DNA of 64,000 bases from Ruminococcus flavefaciens (GCF_900116855.1 NZ_UETD01000003.1:62001-126000); one strand, 5' to 3'; numbered from the stretch's first letter, positions 31,835 to 41,622 are shown. Translations and numbers: made by a program. The notes: generated from the sequence alone by a model not told the origin.

Positions 31835-32509
31835 ATGGAAAAAATACTGCTTATAGAAGACGATACCGAGATCTGCGAGATGATACGCAATTATTTTGAG
31901 ACAAAGGGAACTGCGGTGACCTCGATCAATGACGGCGGTGAAGCCTTCGACCTTATCCGCGGCGGCATCGGGGACTTTCAGCTGGTGCTGCTGGATATAA
32001 TGCTGCCCGATACGGACGGCTTTACCCTGTGCAGACAGCTCCGCATGAGGAGCGATATCCCCGTCATATTCATCACCGCGAGGGGCAGGGAGGAGGACAT
32101 CCTCAGCGGCTACGACCTTGGCTGCGACGACTATATCGTCAAGCCCTTTCTGCTGTCGGTGCTTTACAGCAAGTGCGAGGCATTGGTGCGCAGGGCAGGG
32201 GGCGCGGAGGAGAAAAAGCTGCTGACCTGCGGCGGTATCAGTCTTGACACAAGGACACTCCGCTGCTTTGCCTGCGGGAATGAGGTGGAGCTGCCGCCCA
32301 AGGAATTCGCCATACTCCGCTATCTGCTGGAGCATGAGAACTGGGCGGTGAGCCGCGATACCCTGCTGGACAGGGTCTGGGGCTATGATTATTTCGGCAG
32401 CGACAGAGTGGTGGACAATCATATAAAAAAGCTGAGAAAAGCCCTCGGCAGTGCAGGCAGCCAGATAAAGACACTTGTGGGACGGGGGTATAAGCTGACA
32501 AAGGAGTGA
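31835..32509 (+). CDS. OmpR-family response regulator
   Basis: A 224-residue regulator from ATG 31835, 11 bp after AAGGAG; the frame extends upstream but across the promoter. The receiver domain has acidic residues in LIEDD, the phospho-acceptor Asp in LVLLDIMLPDTDGF, Thr in FITARG and Lys in DDYIVKPF. The C-terminal winged helix ends with DRVVDNHIKKLRKALGSAGS and LVGRGYKL. It controls transcription when phosphorylated by the kinase encoded 5 bp downstream. The target genes are not apparent. Confidence 0.95.
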   Translation: MEKILLIEDDTEICEMIRNYFETKGTAVTSINDGGEAFDLIRGGIGDFQLVLLDIMLPDTDGFTLCRQLRMRSDIPVIFITARGREEDILSGYDLGCDDYIVKPFLLSVLYSKCEALVRRAGGAEEKKLLTCGGISLDTRTLRCFACGNEVELPPKEFAILRYLLEHENWAVSRDTLLDRVWGYDYFGSDRVVDNHIKKLRKALGSAGSQIKTLVGRGYKLTKE

Positions 32510-32514
32510 GCAAA

Positions 32515-34229
32515 ATGAAAAAAAAAAAAAATACAGAAAAAAACGTGAGAAGTTCCTGATAATACTGCTTAAAGCTCTGTGCGTTTCTGCGGTACTGTCC
32601 ATTTGTTTCGGGATTTTTGTAAGCAATTATCTTGATAATACCATAAGAGAACAGTGTTCGGTACAGCTGAGAGATAATATATCCAATATACAAGGGTACG
32701 TTATGAGGACTCAGAAGCAGTATAAAGGAGAACTCTGTATGCAGGAGCTCAGTAATTGTTTGGCGCTGTATACTTATTATGATATTGTAATAGACGATCC
32801 TCTCGGGACTCATAACGGACAGAATATCCAGATCACACCACTCTATTCTCCTGATTGTCACTGTGTTGCAGAGATAATCGATGAGGATAACAATGTTGTG
32901 GCGTCAAATCAACAGAGACTGATGTCGATGTTTTCTTTCGGCAAGGAAGATAAAGATAACGGCTTTTATGTATGCGAAAACGATTGGATAAAAATACCTG
33001 AGGTCACTGAGCTGTACAAGACCTATAATAATTACATACTTGTAAATGACAAGAAGAACTGGGTCGAGATGAGTATGACCAGTGCGTATGTGAATAAGAA
33101 GAAGCGTACTTTCATTCCGCATGAGGGATACATGACTGTATATTCAATTGACAATATATATGACATAAAAGATGAAAAAAAAGTTATGTCGAAGAAAATC
33201 AGTATTACCATTGACGATGATGATTATGAACTGATCGAAGTAAATCAGGGAATTAAATCGGATTATCCCATATATGCGATTTTTGGCTTTCAGGGAGAAT
33301 TGGGCGAAAAAGAATTCATCAAGGATCATTTGTTCAGAAGAGACGAATCGGCTGTAGGCGGATATCATTATAACGATGATATCTACATTTGTGACGGAAA
33401 TAAAAACGTCATAATTGGTGGAAAGGAATATACCTTGCATGTAAGCATGGCTGTAAATACAAAAGAACCTCAGATTGTTAAGCTGTTCTGGAAGTGGGTG
33501 CTTTGCTTTGCGGCACTGGCAACACTTATAGCACTGCTCTACGCATGGCGCAAGAACGTGAAGAACAAGGCTCAGTACGCCTTTGAGGACTACCAGCGCG
33601 CACTGACCAACAATCTTGCCCACGACCTGAAAACGCCTCTTGCGGTCATAGGCGGCTATGCCGAGAACCTCATTGAGATGCGCAAAGAGGGCGGCGGCGA
33701 GAAGGAGCTCCGCTACCTTGCCTCCATTATGGACAACGTGGCGTATACGGACAGTATCATCGCGAAAACTCTCCGTCTCAGCGAGACCGAGCAGACAAAG
33801 GAACTGAACAAAGTGAAAGTTGATATAAAGGCTCTTGCGGAGAAGCTGGCAGAGAAATACAAAGCGGCTCTGGAGGAGCGGGGCATAGAGCTTACCGTAA
33901 CGGGCGGCGGTGAGATAACTGCCGACGAGGACACTCTCACCTCCGCTGCGGAGAACCTTATCTCCAACGCGGTGAAGTACACCCGTGACGACGGCACAAT
34001 AAAAATAACAGCCGACAAAAAGCGGCTGGCTGTGGTCAATGATGTGGCGGAGAATGTGGACACGAAAGACCTTACCATGCCCTTTGTCAAGGGGGACAAG
34101 GCTCGCAGCGACAAGAGCAGCAGCGGTCTCGGACTTGCTATAGCTTCCGCGGCTGCGGAGCGCAACGGCTTCGGGCTGAAAGTAAGCTGTAAGGACAAGC
34201 GATTCACGGCAGAGATAATATTCAGATAA
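32515..34229 (+). CDS. Sensor histidine kinase, start separated from body by an A14 tract (frameshift or slippage)
   Basis: The ATG at 32515, placed correctly after GGAG behind the regulator, is followed by 14 A and runs into a stop after 14 codons. The kinase frame is open from before the tract and reads KYRKKREKFLIILLKALCVS, the expected first membrane helix, so one extra A (A15) would join the two. Downstream are an extracellular sensor region (about residues 45-310), a second helix, HisKA with phospho-acceptor in NNLAHDLKTPLAVIGG, an N-box ENLISNAVKYT and a G-box SSSGLGLAIASA. Either the tract is a slippage or phase-variation switch, a sequencing error, or translation starts later, for example at ATG 32703, which would drop the first helix. 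Confidence 0.85.
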
Positions 34230-34285
34230 AGAAAGGCTGCAAGGTATAAGAGTAGTACTTATATGGAAGTTCATATGTAATTATT

Positions 34286-34556
34286 GGGGGAAAAAACCTT
34301 TCTGAGGAAAGGTTCTTCCTCTGACGGAGGCGGTCCCCTCTGTCACTGCGTGACAGCTCCCCACACTGTGGGGAGTCACCCCCAAGCCCCCTTTTTCCAA
34401 AGACTTTATAACTGAATTTAGCCCCGACAGGGCGCTCCACACAAGATGTGAAAATCAGTAATAAAACTGAGAGCGCCCTGACGGGGCTAAATTTAATGCT
34501 GAAAGTTTTAGGAAAGGAGTTTGAGGAAGAACCCTTTTTCAAAAGGGTTTTCCTCA
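34286..34556. repeat. Nested inverted-repeat element (MITE-like)
   Basis: A 23-bp pair, AATTTAGCCCCGACAGGGCG continuing to 34437 and its complement at 34471-34493, has one mismatch. Outer sequence also mirrors: GAGGAAAGGTTCTTCCTC near 34304-34321 and GAGGAAGAACCC...GGGTTTTCCTC at 34523-34555, the latter itself a strong hairpin. A TCCCCACA/TGTGGGGA stem lies at 34357-34374. No gene is visible in the 390-bp gap. Confidence 0.65.
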
Positions 34557-34619
34557 ATATCACTTGTAAAACTTCTATAAGAGTACCGCCCTTATGTCTT
34601 GCAGCCTTTTGTTTTTGTA

Positions 34620-37364
34620 TCAGCACTCGGGGAGAGACTTTGTTGTTCCGTTGAGATATCTTCTTATTGCAAGTGCGTCATTGGTGGTGATACCGTTGCC
34701 CCTGTCATAAACGTCCGCATTGCGTATGCCCTGGAAGGTTATTCTCAGGTCTGAGGTGCCGTTTACGCCGTAGGACGTCGGCATGATGATAGCATTAACG
34801 ATAAGGTCGAAGTCCTTGGTATCGACTATGCCGTCGCAGTTTGCGTCACCGTAGAGGATATCCTCCTCTATTGCCTCATTCTGGGTGTAGTAGTATGCAG
34901 GCTCCTCGGATTCCTTGAAGTATACCCGGAAGTAGTCCATTGAGCCGTTGAAGAAGCCGCCTTCACCGCCTCTTGCGATATAGTAGTGACTGGTCCTGCT
35001 AATGGTGTCCTCGGGGAGAGTATATATCATGGACTGACCTGCAAGTCTGCCGTTTATCATTAGCTTTGCCACGTTTCCGCAGATTATCACGCGGATGACC
35101 GCCCATTCTCCCACAGGGAGCTCGGTGTCTGCGGTGACTATGGTGCCGCCGACTCTGAGTTCTGCCTTGCCTTTGTAGTTTGAAGGTGTAAGGCTCAGTA
35201 TCTCATTGTCGCCGAACTCGAATATCCTCTGCTCGGTATCGCCGCCTCGCCAGAGAACTGCGGTGGATATCTCCATATCCTTATAGTCAACGAGAGTCCT
35301 GTCGCAGATGATGTACTGATCTGCGCCGTTGAATGTGATGACTCCGCCTGCGCTGGTGCGCTCCTCCTCCCAGAGTGGAGCATTTCTCATAATACCGTTT
35401 GTTGCGCCGTAGGTATCATACGCGAAGATGTTGCTGCTGTTGGAAAACTCATAGCCTGCAAAGAGACCGTCCGTGTAGGGCAGGGATGAGTTATAGGCGT
35501 CTGTTTCGAGCCAGCCGAAGGCTGTACCCTGTGATATGTTGCAGTTATTGTAGAATTCTCCGTCAAGGATAGCCTGCCCAGAAGCGACACCGTCGCCGTA
35601 GCAGTAAGCGGTGCCCTTTATGGTGGCGTCGTCCGTTGCCGAGTAGTTGTCAAGAAGGTATGCATTTCCCATGATACGGGCGTTGCCTGAGACAGAAGCT
35701 CCTGCGGTGACTACCGCTCTTTCGCCGACCTTTGCATTGCCGCTGACAGTTGGCTGAGCCCACCAGTATCCGTGTACGCAGGCACCGTCTGTTATTCTTG
35801 CGTTGTCGGAGACGATGGCGTTGTTAACGATCGCATTGCCTGTTATGACAGCGTTATCGGTCACCTGTGAGTTGCCGAGGACCATTGCGCCCTTTTCGAC
35901 GTATACTGTGTCTTCAACATAGGCAGTATCGGCTACAAATCCGCCGCCGTAGGAGTGGGGATGACCCTCAACGCCTTCGGTGATGCTGCGTTCCATTGGA
36001 GTTGTTCCGTAGATCGTTATCTCGTATGGATAGCGGCGCTTGTAATCTGCGCCTGTGTAGGAGTACTCGTCTCCCTGCTCAGCCTTGAGGTAGGCATTGT
36101 TGGGGATTATCCTGTCGGGAGTTGCGGCAACTGTGAGGTACAGCGCCTTTTCGTGACCGTAGAGGTACAGGGTCATGGTCTCCTGACCGAATAGGGGTGA
36201 GTAATATACAGAGCCGTCGTCTTCCACGGCGACGATACAGGCTCTCCAGTCGGCACCCTCAGCATCGGAGATGCCCTTGAGGGAAACTGTTACCGAGCCG
36301 CTGCCCGTATTGAGTGGGATAACGTTCATGCCTGTCTGCATGGGAGCCTTCTCGGCAGGGACTATATAGCTTCCCGGATTGTCGGGAGAGGGGATGGGCT
36401 GGGTGTATATGAGCTGCCATACGAACGGGTCTGTAAGAGCGATATCAAGGCTCTGCTCATAGAGGTCTCTGTGCTCGAAATCGAGGGCAGCCATTCTCTT
36501 GGCGAAGTTGCCGATGACCGATTTCATATCGCAGCCCGAGAGACGCTGGATAGTGTCAAAGGGATACTCGTCGGGGAGGGCTTCACTCTGCATCCTCATT
36601 ACGAAATCCTTGCCGAAAGCATCATAGCCGTCGGGATTTTCTGTGAGGTACTGAAGGAAGATCCACGAATCGTAGTTGTTTCTGCCGTGAGGGATAGTCA
36701 GGTTCATATTCCTGAGATAGGGCAGGAAGAAATGGGTGGTAGGAGTTTCAAGGGTACTGAAGTACTGCTCCTTGAACCAGTTTGCCACAGTCTCCCACCA
36801 CGGGTCGGTGATGTTCTGATTGCTCCACGCCTTCTGATGGTAGGTGAGAACGTGGCCGTACTCGTGGGCGAGTGAACCGCAGTTGGTGCCGTCGAGCTGG
36901 ACCATAGCGGCAGGTGATATGAATATGTAGGCAAATCCCGAAAAGGGCTCATAGCTTGTGTAAGCCCAGCCTGTTTCAAAATCGGGGAGGCCTGTCTGAG
37001 TGAGAAACACGTTTGTTTTGTATTTTTGTCCGTCAGGTTCAAAGATAGATTGAGAGGAGTCTTTCATGCAGAGTTCGGTGGTGAATAATTCTCTGTATTG
37101 TTCGAGGGCATCAAGATTGACCTGCAGGAATTCGTCGTTGATGATTCCTGTCTGGTCGTCGTCACCCCATATGATCTGGAAGTGTTCCGAGGTTACGGTG
37201 TTGTAGGTGTCGATGTAGTGTTGGTCGCCTGTGAGATCGCTCAGGTCGCGGCAGAGATATTCCTCTTGTTCATCGTCCGCGGCTGCGAAGAAACTTGGCA
37301 TTCTGAGGGAAGTGAATGCCATGGCTGCGGCTGCGGTGGCAGCCAGCAAGCGTTTGATTAGCAT
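34620..37364 (-). CDS. Cellulosomal zinc metalloprotease with beta-helix, LamG-like and dockerin modules
   Basis: A 914-residue exported protein. The signal peptide covers residues 1-28. The protease module (about 55-330) has HEYGHVLTYH as zinc-binding HExxH and a downstream Glu in WWETVANWFKEQY, resembling DUF6055-type peptidases. About 470-620 is a run of hexapeptide-like repeats (GNAIVNNAIVSDNARITDGA) predicted to form a left-handed beta-helix. About 650-830 resembles a LamG/concanavalin lectin fold. The C-terminus is a dockerin with DANCDGIVDTKD and a second loop in DRGNGITTNDAL. It would dock to scaffoldin and cut proteins, perhaps plant wall proteins or cellulosome components. The modular combination is unusual. 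Confidence 0.85.
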   Translation of the reverse strand: MLIKRLLAATAAAAMAFTSLRMPSFFAAADDEQEEYLCRDLSDLTGDQHYIDTYNTVTSEHFQIIWGDDDQTGIINDEFLQVNLDALEQYRELFTTELCMKDSSQSIFEPDGQKYKTNVFLTQTGLPDFETGWAYTSYEPFSGFAYIFISPAAMVQLDGTNCGSLAHEYGHVLTYHQKAWSNQNITDPWWETVANWFKEQYFSTLETPTTHFFLPYLRNMNLTIPHGRNNYDSWIFLQYLTENPDGYDAFGKDFVMRMQSEALPDEYPFDTIQRLSGCDMKSVIGNFAKRMAALDFEHRDLYEQSLDIALTDPFVWQLIYTQPIPSPDNPGSYIVPAEKAPMQTGMNVIPLNTGSGSVTVSLKGISDAEGADWRACIVAVEDDGSVYYSPLFGQETMTLYLYGHEKALYLTVAATPDRIIPNNAYLKAEQGDEYSYTGADYKRRYPYEITIYGTTPMERSITEGVEGHPHSYGGGFVADTAYVEDTVYVEKGAMVLGNSQVTDNAVITGNAIVNNAIVSDNARITDGACVHGYWWAQPTVSGNAKVGERAVVTAGASVSGNARIMGNAYLLDNYSATDDATIKGTAYCYGDGVASGQAILDGEFYNNCNISQGTAFGWLETDAYNSSLPYTDGLFAGYEFSNSSNIFAYDTYGATNGIMRNAPLWEEERTSAGGVITFNGADQYIICDRTLVDYKDMEISTAVLWRGGDTEQRIFEFGDNEILSLTPSNYKGKAELRVGGTIVTADTELPVGEWAVIRVIICGNVAKLMINGRLAGQSMIYTLPEDTISRTSHYYIARGGEGGFFNGSMDYFRVYFKESEEPAYYYTQNEAIEEDILYGDANCDGIVDTKDFDLIVNAIIMPTSYGVNGTSDLRITFQGIRNADVYDRGNGITTNDALAIRRYLNGTTKSLPEC

Positions 37365-37496
37365 ATGAATTCCTCCTTTTTTGTAAAAACTGACGTAAAT
37401 TCTCCGCTCGGTATATTGTCACAATGATTATACCATATATTTTCGAGAAATTCAATACTTTTTTGGATAATTTGTGCCGAAAATTTTTCTAAATTG

Positions 37497-38318
37497 TTAA
37501 TTGTCGCAATATTTGGTCAATTGCCAGAATGCGACAGCACTTGCCGCAGCCACATTTAACGAGTCCACACCATGAGCCATGGGTATTTTTATAGTATGGT
37601 CGCAGGCGTCTATGGTGGAGTCCTTGAGACCGTCTCCTTCGGTGCCGAGAATGACCGCCAGCTTTTCTGCGGAGGTCAGCCTTGGGTCACGGATACTGAC
37701 GGTGTCCTTACGCAGAGCCATTGCAGCCGTAACGAAGCCCAGCTCCCTGAGATGGCTGACATAGTCGGGGGAGCCGGAGCGCATATATGTCCACGGGAGC
37801 TGAAAGACAGTGCCCATGCTGACACGGACAGAGCGGCGGAAGAGAGGATCGCTGCATGAGGGGGTAAGTGCCACGGCGTCAAAACCGAGGGCGGCTGCGG
37901 AGCGGAAAATGGCGCCGATGTTGGTCTGGTTGGTGATATCCTCCAGAACAGCTATGCGCTCGGCACCGCTGAGGATGGCCTCGGGCGGCGGTACGGGTCG
38001 GCGGCGCATAGCACATAGGGCGCCCTGTGTGAGTTTGTAGCCTGTCAGCTCTGTCAGGAGCTGCTTGTCGGCGGTGAATACAGGGATATCTCCACAGCGT
38101 TGGAGCAATTCCGTCTGTTTACTTATATATTTACGCTCCACGAGCATGGAAATCGGGGTATACCCCGACTCTAAGGCAGTATTTATGACCTTGGGGCTCT
38201 CGGCTATGAAAATACCGTTGTCAGTGCCTTTCCAGCGGAGCAGGGCGGTCTCGGAGGTGTCGGTATAGGGGCGGAGCTCCTCCGCCGAAATGTCATTTAT
38301 CTCGATTACTTCGTACAT
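37497..38318 (-). CDS. TrmH/SpoU family RNA 2'-O-methyltransferase
   Basis: A 273-residue protein. The N-terminal part (RWKGTDNGIFIAESPKVINT) is an RNA-substrate-binding domain. The C-terminal SPOUT knot has the family motifs NQTNIGAIFRSAAALG, ILGTEGDGL and IPMAHGVDSLNVAAASAVAF. It methylates ribose in tRNA or rRNA using S-adenosylmethionine; the target base cannot be told. GAAAGGA precedes the start. It is the second gene after the phosphorylase, 46 bp downstream, and probably co-transcribed. Confidence 0.94.
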   Translation of the reverse strand: MYEVIEINDISAEELRPYTDTSETALLRWKGTDNGIFIAESPKVINTALESGYTPISMLVERKYISKQTELLQRCGDIPVFTADKQLLTELTGYKLTQGALCAMRRRPVPPPEAILSGAERIAVLEDITNQTNIGAIFRSAAALGFDAVALTPSCSDPLFRRSVRVSMGTVFQLPWTYMRSGSPDYVSHLRELGFVTAAMALRKDTVSIRDPRLTSAEKLAVILGTEGDGLKDSTIDACDHTIKIPMAHGVDSLNVAAASAVAFWQLTKYCDN

Positions 38319-38364
38319 ATCTTTTCCTTTCTTGAATATATATCGTCGGCTGAGATCGCTGCTT

Positions 38365-39123
38365 TCAGCTCATCTTTCTTGTGATGATGTCAAGACAGAG
38401 GCGAAGGGCAGGAGCGCGGGATGCCTCTCCGAAATCCCGCCTGTCGTAATTGTCCATATCCGCAAGGGTATCGGCTGTGAAGAAAAGCATACCGAAGTCG
38501 GCTCCGCGGAGCTTGGCACAGGCGGCAAGGGCAGAGCACTCCATATCCACGGCGGTACAGCCCTCGCTGCGGCGGTATTCCACCATGTCGGGAGTCTCGC
38601 GGAAAAATGCGTCGGTCGTCCATGTGGTACACCTCTCGTAGGGGATGGACATTTCACCGAGACAGCGGCAGATGTGCTCTGTCATGGGCATATCAAGCTC
38701 TACGAACCTTGACGGCGGCAGATAGTGATAGGAGCAGCCCTCGTCACGGAGCGCCCTGACAGGCACCATGAAGCGATTTTCGGGCATTTCACGGAGAACT
38801 CCGCAGGAGCCTGCGGAGATGATGTGCTTTACGCCGCAGTTGAGGAGTATCTCAAAGTTCTGCACAGCCGCAGGAGCTCCCATAGGCGCTTGAAACAGGC
38901 ATATCTCCTCGCCGTTGTGCTCGATTATGTAAATAGGGTAGTCTTTTGTGATGGTGGGGAAGACCTCGGCAACTCTGCCGCCGAAGTCCCGCGCGTAACT
39001 GTCTATGCAGTCGCCCAGCAGACCGAATACCGCCTTTTCGGGAAGCTCTGTGCATATCCTCGGCTTAAAAAGCTCGTTTGTATTTGAGTCGTGGTCCAGT
39101 ATGGGAAATTCATGCTTTATCAT
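38365..39123 (-). CDS. Nucleoside phosphorylase (purine/uridine phosphorylase family)
   Basis: A 252-residue cytoplasmic enzyme of the PNP_UDP_1 family. Phosphate and nucleoside sites are suggested by GAPAAVQNFEILLNCGVKHI and ISAGSCGVL, and ribose binding by AVDMECSALAACA. It splits a nucleoside with phosphate to free base and (deoxy)ribose-1-phosphate. Substrate preference (uridine or purine) is not resolved. AAGGATAATGAC lies before the ATG. It heads a likely two-gene unit with the SpoU methylase; a repeat element and a divergent gene lie upstream. Confidence 0.9.
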   Translation of the reverse strand: MIKHEFPILDHDSNTNELFKPRICTELPEKAVFGLLGDCIDSYARDFGGRVAEVFPTITKDYPIYIIEHNGEEICLFQAPMGAPAAVQNFEILLNCGVKHIISAGSCGVLREMPENRFMVPVRALRDEGCSYHYLPPSRFVELDMPMTEHICRCLGEMSIPYERCTTWTTDAFFRETPDMVEYRRSEGCTAVDMECSALAACAKLRGADFGMLFFTADTLADMDNYDRRDFGEASRAPALRLCLDIITRKMS

Positions 39124-39160
39124 GTCATTATCCTTTCTTGGTCAGGGAACGCCGCTTTTC

Positions 39161-39266
39161 AGTTGAGAGTTTAGAGTTTAAAGTTGAGAGTTATTTAAGC
39201 GGCGGCTATTGATAATGGATCGTCGGCGCAGCCGACACATTAACTCTCAACTCTCCGCTTTCAACT
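39161..39266. repeat. AGTTGAGAGTT-type long hairpin repeat
   Basis: The left arm starts AGTTGAGAGTTTAGAGTTTA (39161 on) and the right arm is TTAACTCTCAACTCTCCGCT on from 39240. It is the same family as 27827-27946 and 51570-51687. It lies in the divergent gap 39124-39518, whose remainder holds the next promoter and a GGACC/GGTCC hairpin at 39448-39482. Confidence 0.75.
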
Positions 39267-39362
39267 CAGTTCGGCTCGCATCTTTTATGGCGCTATACGG
39301 TTATTAATGCTATTATTATAAACTATTTGTGCGAAAAAAACAATAATTTCACAAAAAATTGA

Positions 39363-39391
39363 TTGAAATTAAAAATTATATGTGTTATAAT
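39363..39391 (+). promoter_or_regulatory. Promoter of the DUF4003-PPK2 operon
   Basis: TTGAAA (39363-39368), a 17-bp spacer, TATAAT (39386-39391). Confidence 0.75.
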
Positions 39392-39518
39392 GGTAATAAT
39401 AACTGACGAGGAGCAATGTGATACAGATAAGATCAACAGCGGCATTCTGACAGGACCTGCGGTGCGGAAGTCCGCAAGGTCCGATATATAGGTACAGAAC
39501 ATGAATAGGAGGTGCGTC

Positions 39519-40496
39519 ATGAAGGAGCTTCTTGAGACCCTGTGCGACAAATACCTGCTCAATCTGGGGCTCTTTACCGACCTTTACCCTCTGGAAAGGG
39601 ATATACTCTACCCCGTATGCGCCAACGTTTTCTGCGCGGCGGACGCGGAGTTCGACTTAGGTAAATTCAAGAACAGCATGAACATCATCAAGGATAATCC
39701 GAAAATGCTCTCCAGCTTCCGAAGCACGGTGCGTCCGCTGATAGCCTCATGGCTGTCGGTCAGCGACGACCCCAAGGGCGAAATGGAGCGCTATATGACC
39801 TGCTATGAGCAGCTCAGGAAATACTTCACCAATTCCGAGCATCTTGCCCTGCTGTCCATACTCCTTGCGAGACTGCTCCCCGAGGACAGATATGAGGAGC
39901 ACATAAAGCGCGGCAGGCAGATATACGACCGCATGAAAAAGGAGCACCGAATCCTCACCACCAAGGAGGACGTTGCCTTTGCGGTGATGCTGGCTTTCTC
40001 TGACAAGTCCGACGATGAGCTCATCGCCGATATGGAGGCGAGCTACAAGCTTCTGAAGCACAGTGCCGACAACAACAGCATACAGACGGTGTCCCATGTT
40101 CTGGCGATGGCAAAGGGGGCTCCCGAGGACAAGTGTGCAAAGTTCAGCGAGCTCTACGGGGCAATGCTGAAAAAAGGAAAGAAGTACGGCAAGCATTATG
40201 AGCTGGCAATGCTGGCTGCTCTGTCCATCACAGGCTATGACAACACGGAGATAATAGGCGATATCAGCGACGTAGAGGCGTTTCTCACTCAGCACAAGGC
40301 GGTATGGGACTTGTCGGAATTTGGCAGCGGCGAGCCTGTGAGCCATGCATTCATGCTGCTGACCACTGCCTATGCCAGCGACGAGAACGTTATAGGAGCT
40401 GCGGAAAGAGCTGCGCTCATGGCAGCACGTCAGACCGCCCTGTATTCGGTGATGGTATACAGCATGATGACCGTAGCACCCGTAGTACCCGAGTAA
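39519..40496 (+). CDS. DUF4003 family protein
   Basis: A 325-residue protein from ATG 39519, six bases after AGGAGG; an in-frame ATG at 39501 lies before that site. It is alpha-helical throughout with no signal peptide. Segments such as RSTVRPLIASWLSVSDDPKG, the DVAFAVMLAFSDKSDDELIA repeat-like helices and the YSVMVYSMM end resemble DUF4003, a Firmicutes family of unknown function. PPK2 follows 39 bp later, so the two may act together in a stress or energy process; this is inference from proximity. Confidence 0.75.
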   Translation: MKELLETLCDKYLLNLGLFTDLYPLERDILYPVCANVFCAADAEFDLGKFKNSMNIIKDNPKMLSSFRSTVRPLIASWLSVSDDPKGEMERYMTCYEQLRKYFTNSEHLALLSILLARLLPEDRYEEHIKRGRQIYDRMKKEHRILTTKEDVAFAVMLAFSDKSDDELIADMEASYKLLKHSADNNSIQTVSHVLAMAKGAPEDKCAKFSELYGAMLKKGKKYGKHYELAMLAALSITGYDNTEIIGDISDVEAFLTQHKAVWDLSEFGSGEPVSHAFMLLTTAYASDENVIGAAERAALMAARQTALYSVMVYSMMTVAPVVPE

Positions 40497-40535
40497 TACA
40501 CCATTAACCATAAAATGAACGGAGGTAATATCCAA

Positions 40536-41495
40536 ATGAAGGCTGACAAATACATCATTCCCGAGGGGAAAAAGGTCGATATCAGAAAGCTTCCCACCAA
40601 CAGCAAGGCTGACGGCGTGGACAAAGAGGAGATAATCAGAAAGTACGAGGAGAACAAACAGGAGCTCATCGCACTTCAGGATAAGTTCTATGCGGACGCA
40701 AGAGAGGGACTTATCGTGGTGATACAAGCTCTGGACGCATCGGGCAAGGACTCGACTATCAAGTACGTTTTCAGCGGCATAAACCCTCAGGGAGTGAAGG
40801 TGCACTATTATAAGGCGCCCACATCGGAGGAGCTGGCTCACGACTACCTGTGGAGGATACATCAGAACGTTCCCCGCAGAGGCGAGATAGCTGTGTTCAA
40901 CAGGAGCCACTATGAGGACCTTGTAACCGTTCAGGCTGAGGATATCTGGCAGGGCTACCATATGTCGGAGAGAGTCCTTGACGATACAAAGAAGAAGTTC
41001 TTCGCCAAGAGATACGAACAGGTCAATAATTTCGAGGAGTATCTCTATGAGAACAGCTACCGCATGGTGAAGATTTTTCTCCATGTTTCCAAGGAGGAGC
41101 AGACAGGACAGCTTCTTGAGCGCATAGAGCTCCCCGAAAAGAACTGGAAGTTCCGCGCGGACGACCTGAAGGTAAGGGACAAGTATGACGCTTACCTCAA
41201 ATGCTTCAATGATGTCATAAACAAGACCTCCACCAAGAACAGCCCGTGGTACGTTCTTCCCGGCGACCAGAGGTGGTACACCAGATACCTCGTGACGGAG
41301 ATACTCCTTGACGCGCTCAAAGCCTGCAAGCCCGAGTACCCCCAGCTTCCTGACGACGAGAAGGAGAAGCTCCCCGAGTGCAGGAAGGTGCTCGCCGAGG
41401 CTATGGCGGAGTACGAAAGCGCAAAGAACGATAAGAAGCCTGAAAAAAAGTCTGACGACACAAAGAAAAAAGCAAAGAAAAAGAGCAAGAAATAA
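40536..41495 (+). CDS. Polyphosphate kinase 2 family (polyphosphate:nucleotide phosphotransferase)
   Basis: A 319-residue protein from ATG 40536, chosen over ATG 40515 because GGAGG lies between them. The PPK2 core has a Walker A variant IQALDASGKDSTIKYV, NRSHYEDLV as Walker B region and lid residues in RYEQVNNFEEYL. It transfers phosphate between polyphosphate and nucleotides (class not determined). The last 30 residues are Lys-rich (KKSDDTKKKAKKKSKK), possibly an electrostatic tether for polyphosphate. It ends the DUF4003 operon with a hairpin terminator. Confidence 0.93.
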   Translation: MKADKYIIPEGKKVDIRKLPTNSKADGVDKEEIIRKYEENKQELIALQDKFYADAREGLIVVIQALDASGKDSTIKYVFSGINPQGVKVHYYKAPTSEELAHDYLWRIHQNVPRRGEIAVFNRSHYEDLVTVQAEDIWQGYHMSERVLDDTKKKFFAKRYEQVNNFEEYLYENSYRMVKIFLHVSKEEQTGQLLERIELPEKNWKFRADDLKVRDKYDAYLKCFNDVINKTSTKNSPWYVLPGDQRWYTRYLVTEILLDALKACKPEYPQLPDDEKEKLPECRKVLAEAMAEYESAKNDKKPEKKSDDTKKKAKKKSKK

Positions 41496-41501
41496 GCACT
41501 T

Positions 41502-41530
41502 GCCCCTGCTGTTGAAACGGCGGGGGCTTT
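41502..41530 (+). terminator. Terminator of the PPK2 operon
   Basis: GCCCCTGC (41502-41509) pairs with GCGGGGGC (41520-41527), followed by TTT. Confidence 0.65.
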
Positions 41531-41563
41531 CTGCAAAGGAGGACGGTTTTCACCGTTTCTTCA

Positions 41564-41592
41564 TTGACTTGCAGGAAAAGTTATGATATAAT
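41564..41592 (+). promoter_or_regulatory. Promoter of the GntR-TraB operon
   Basis: TTGACT (41564-41569), a 17-bp spacer, TATAAT (41587-41592). Confidence 0.8.
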
Positions 41593-41622
41593 TTTTATAT
41601 AAATGATTTGCAGGAGGATGTT

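Noticed and set aside
39747..41084. 445-aa open frame on the minus strand
   Set aside because: It lies antisense across the DUF4003 and PPK2 genes, both clear on the plus strand with good start sites.
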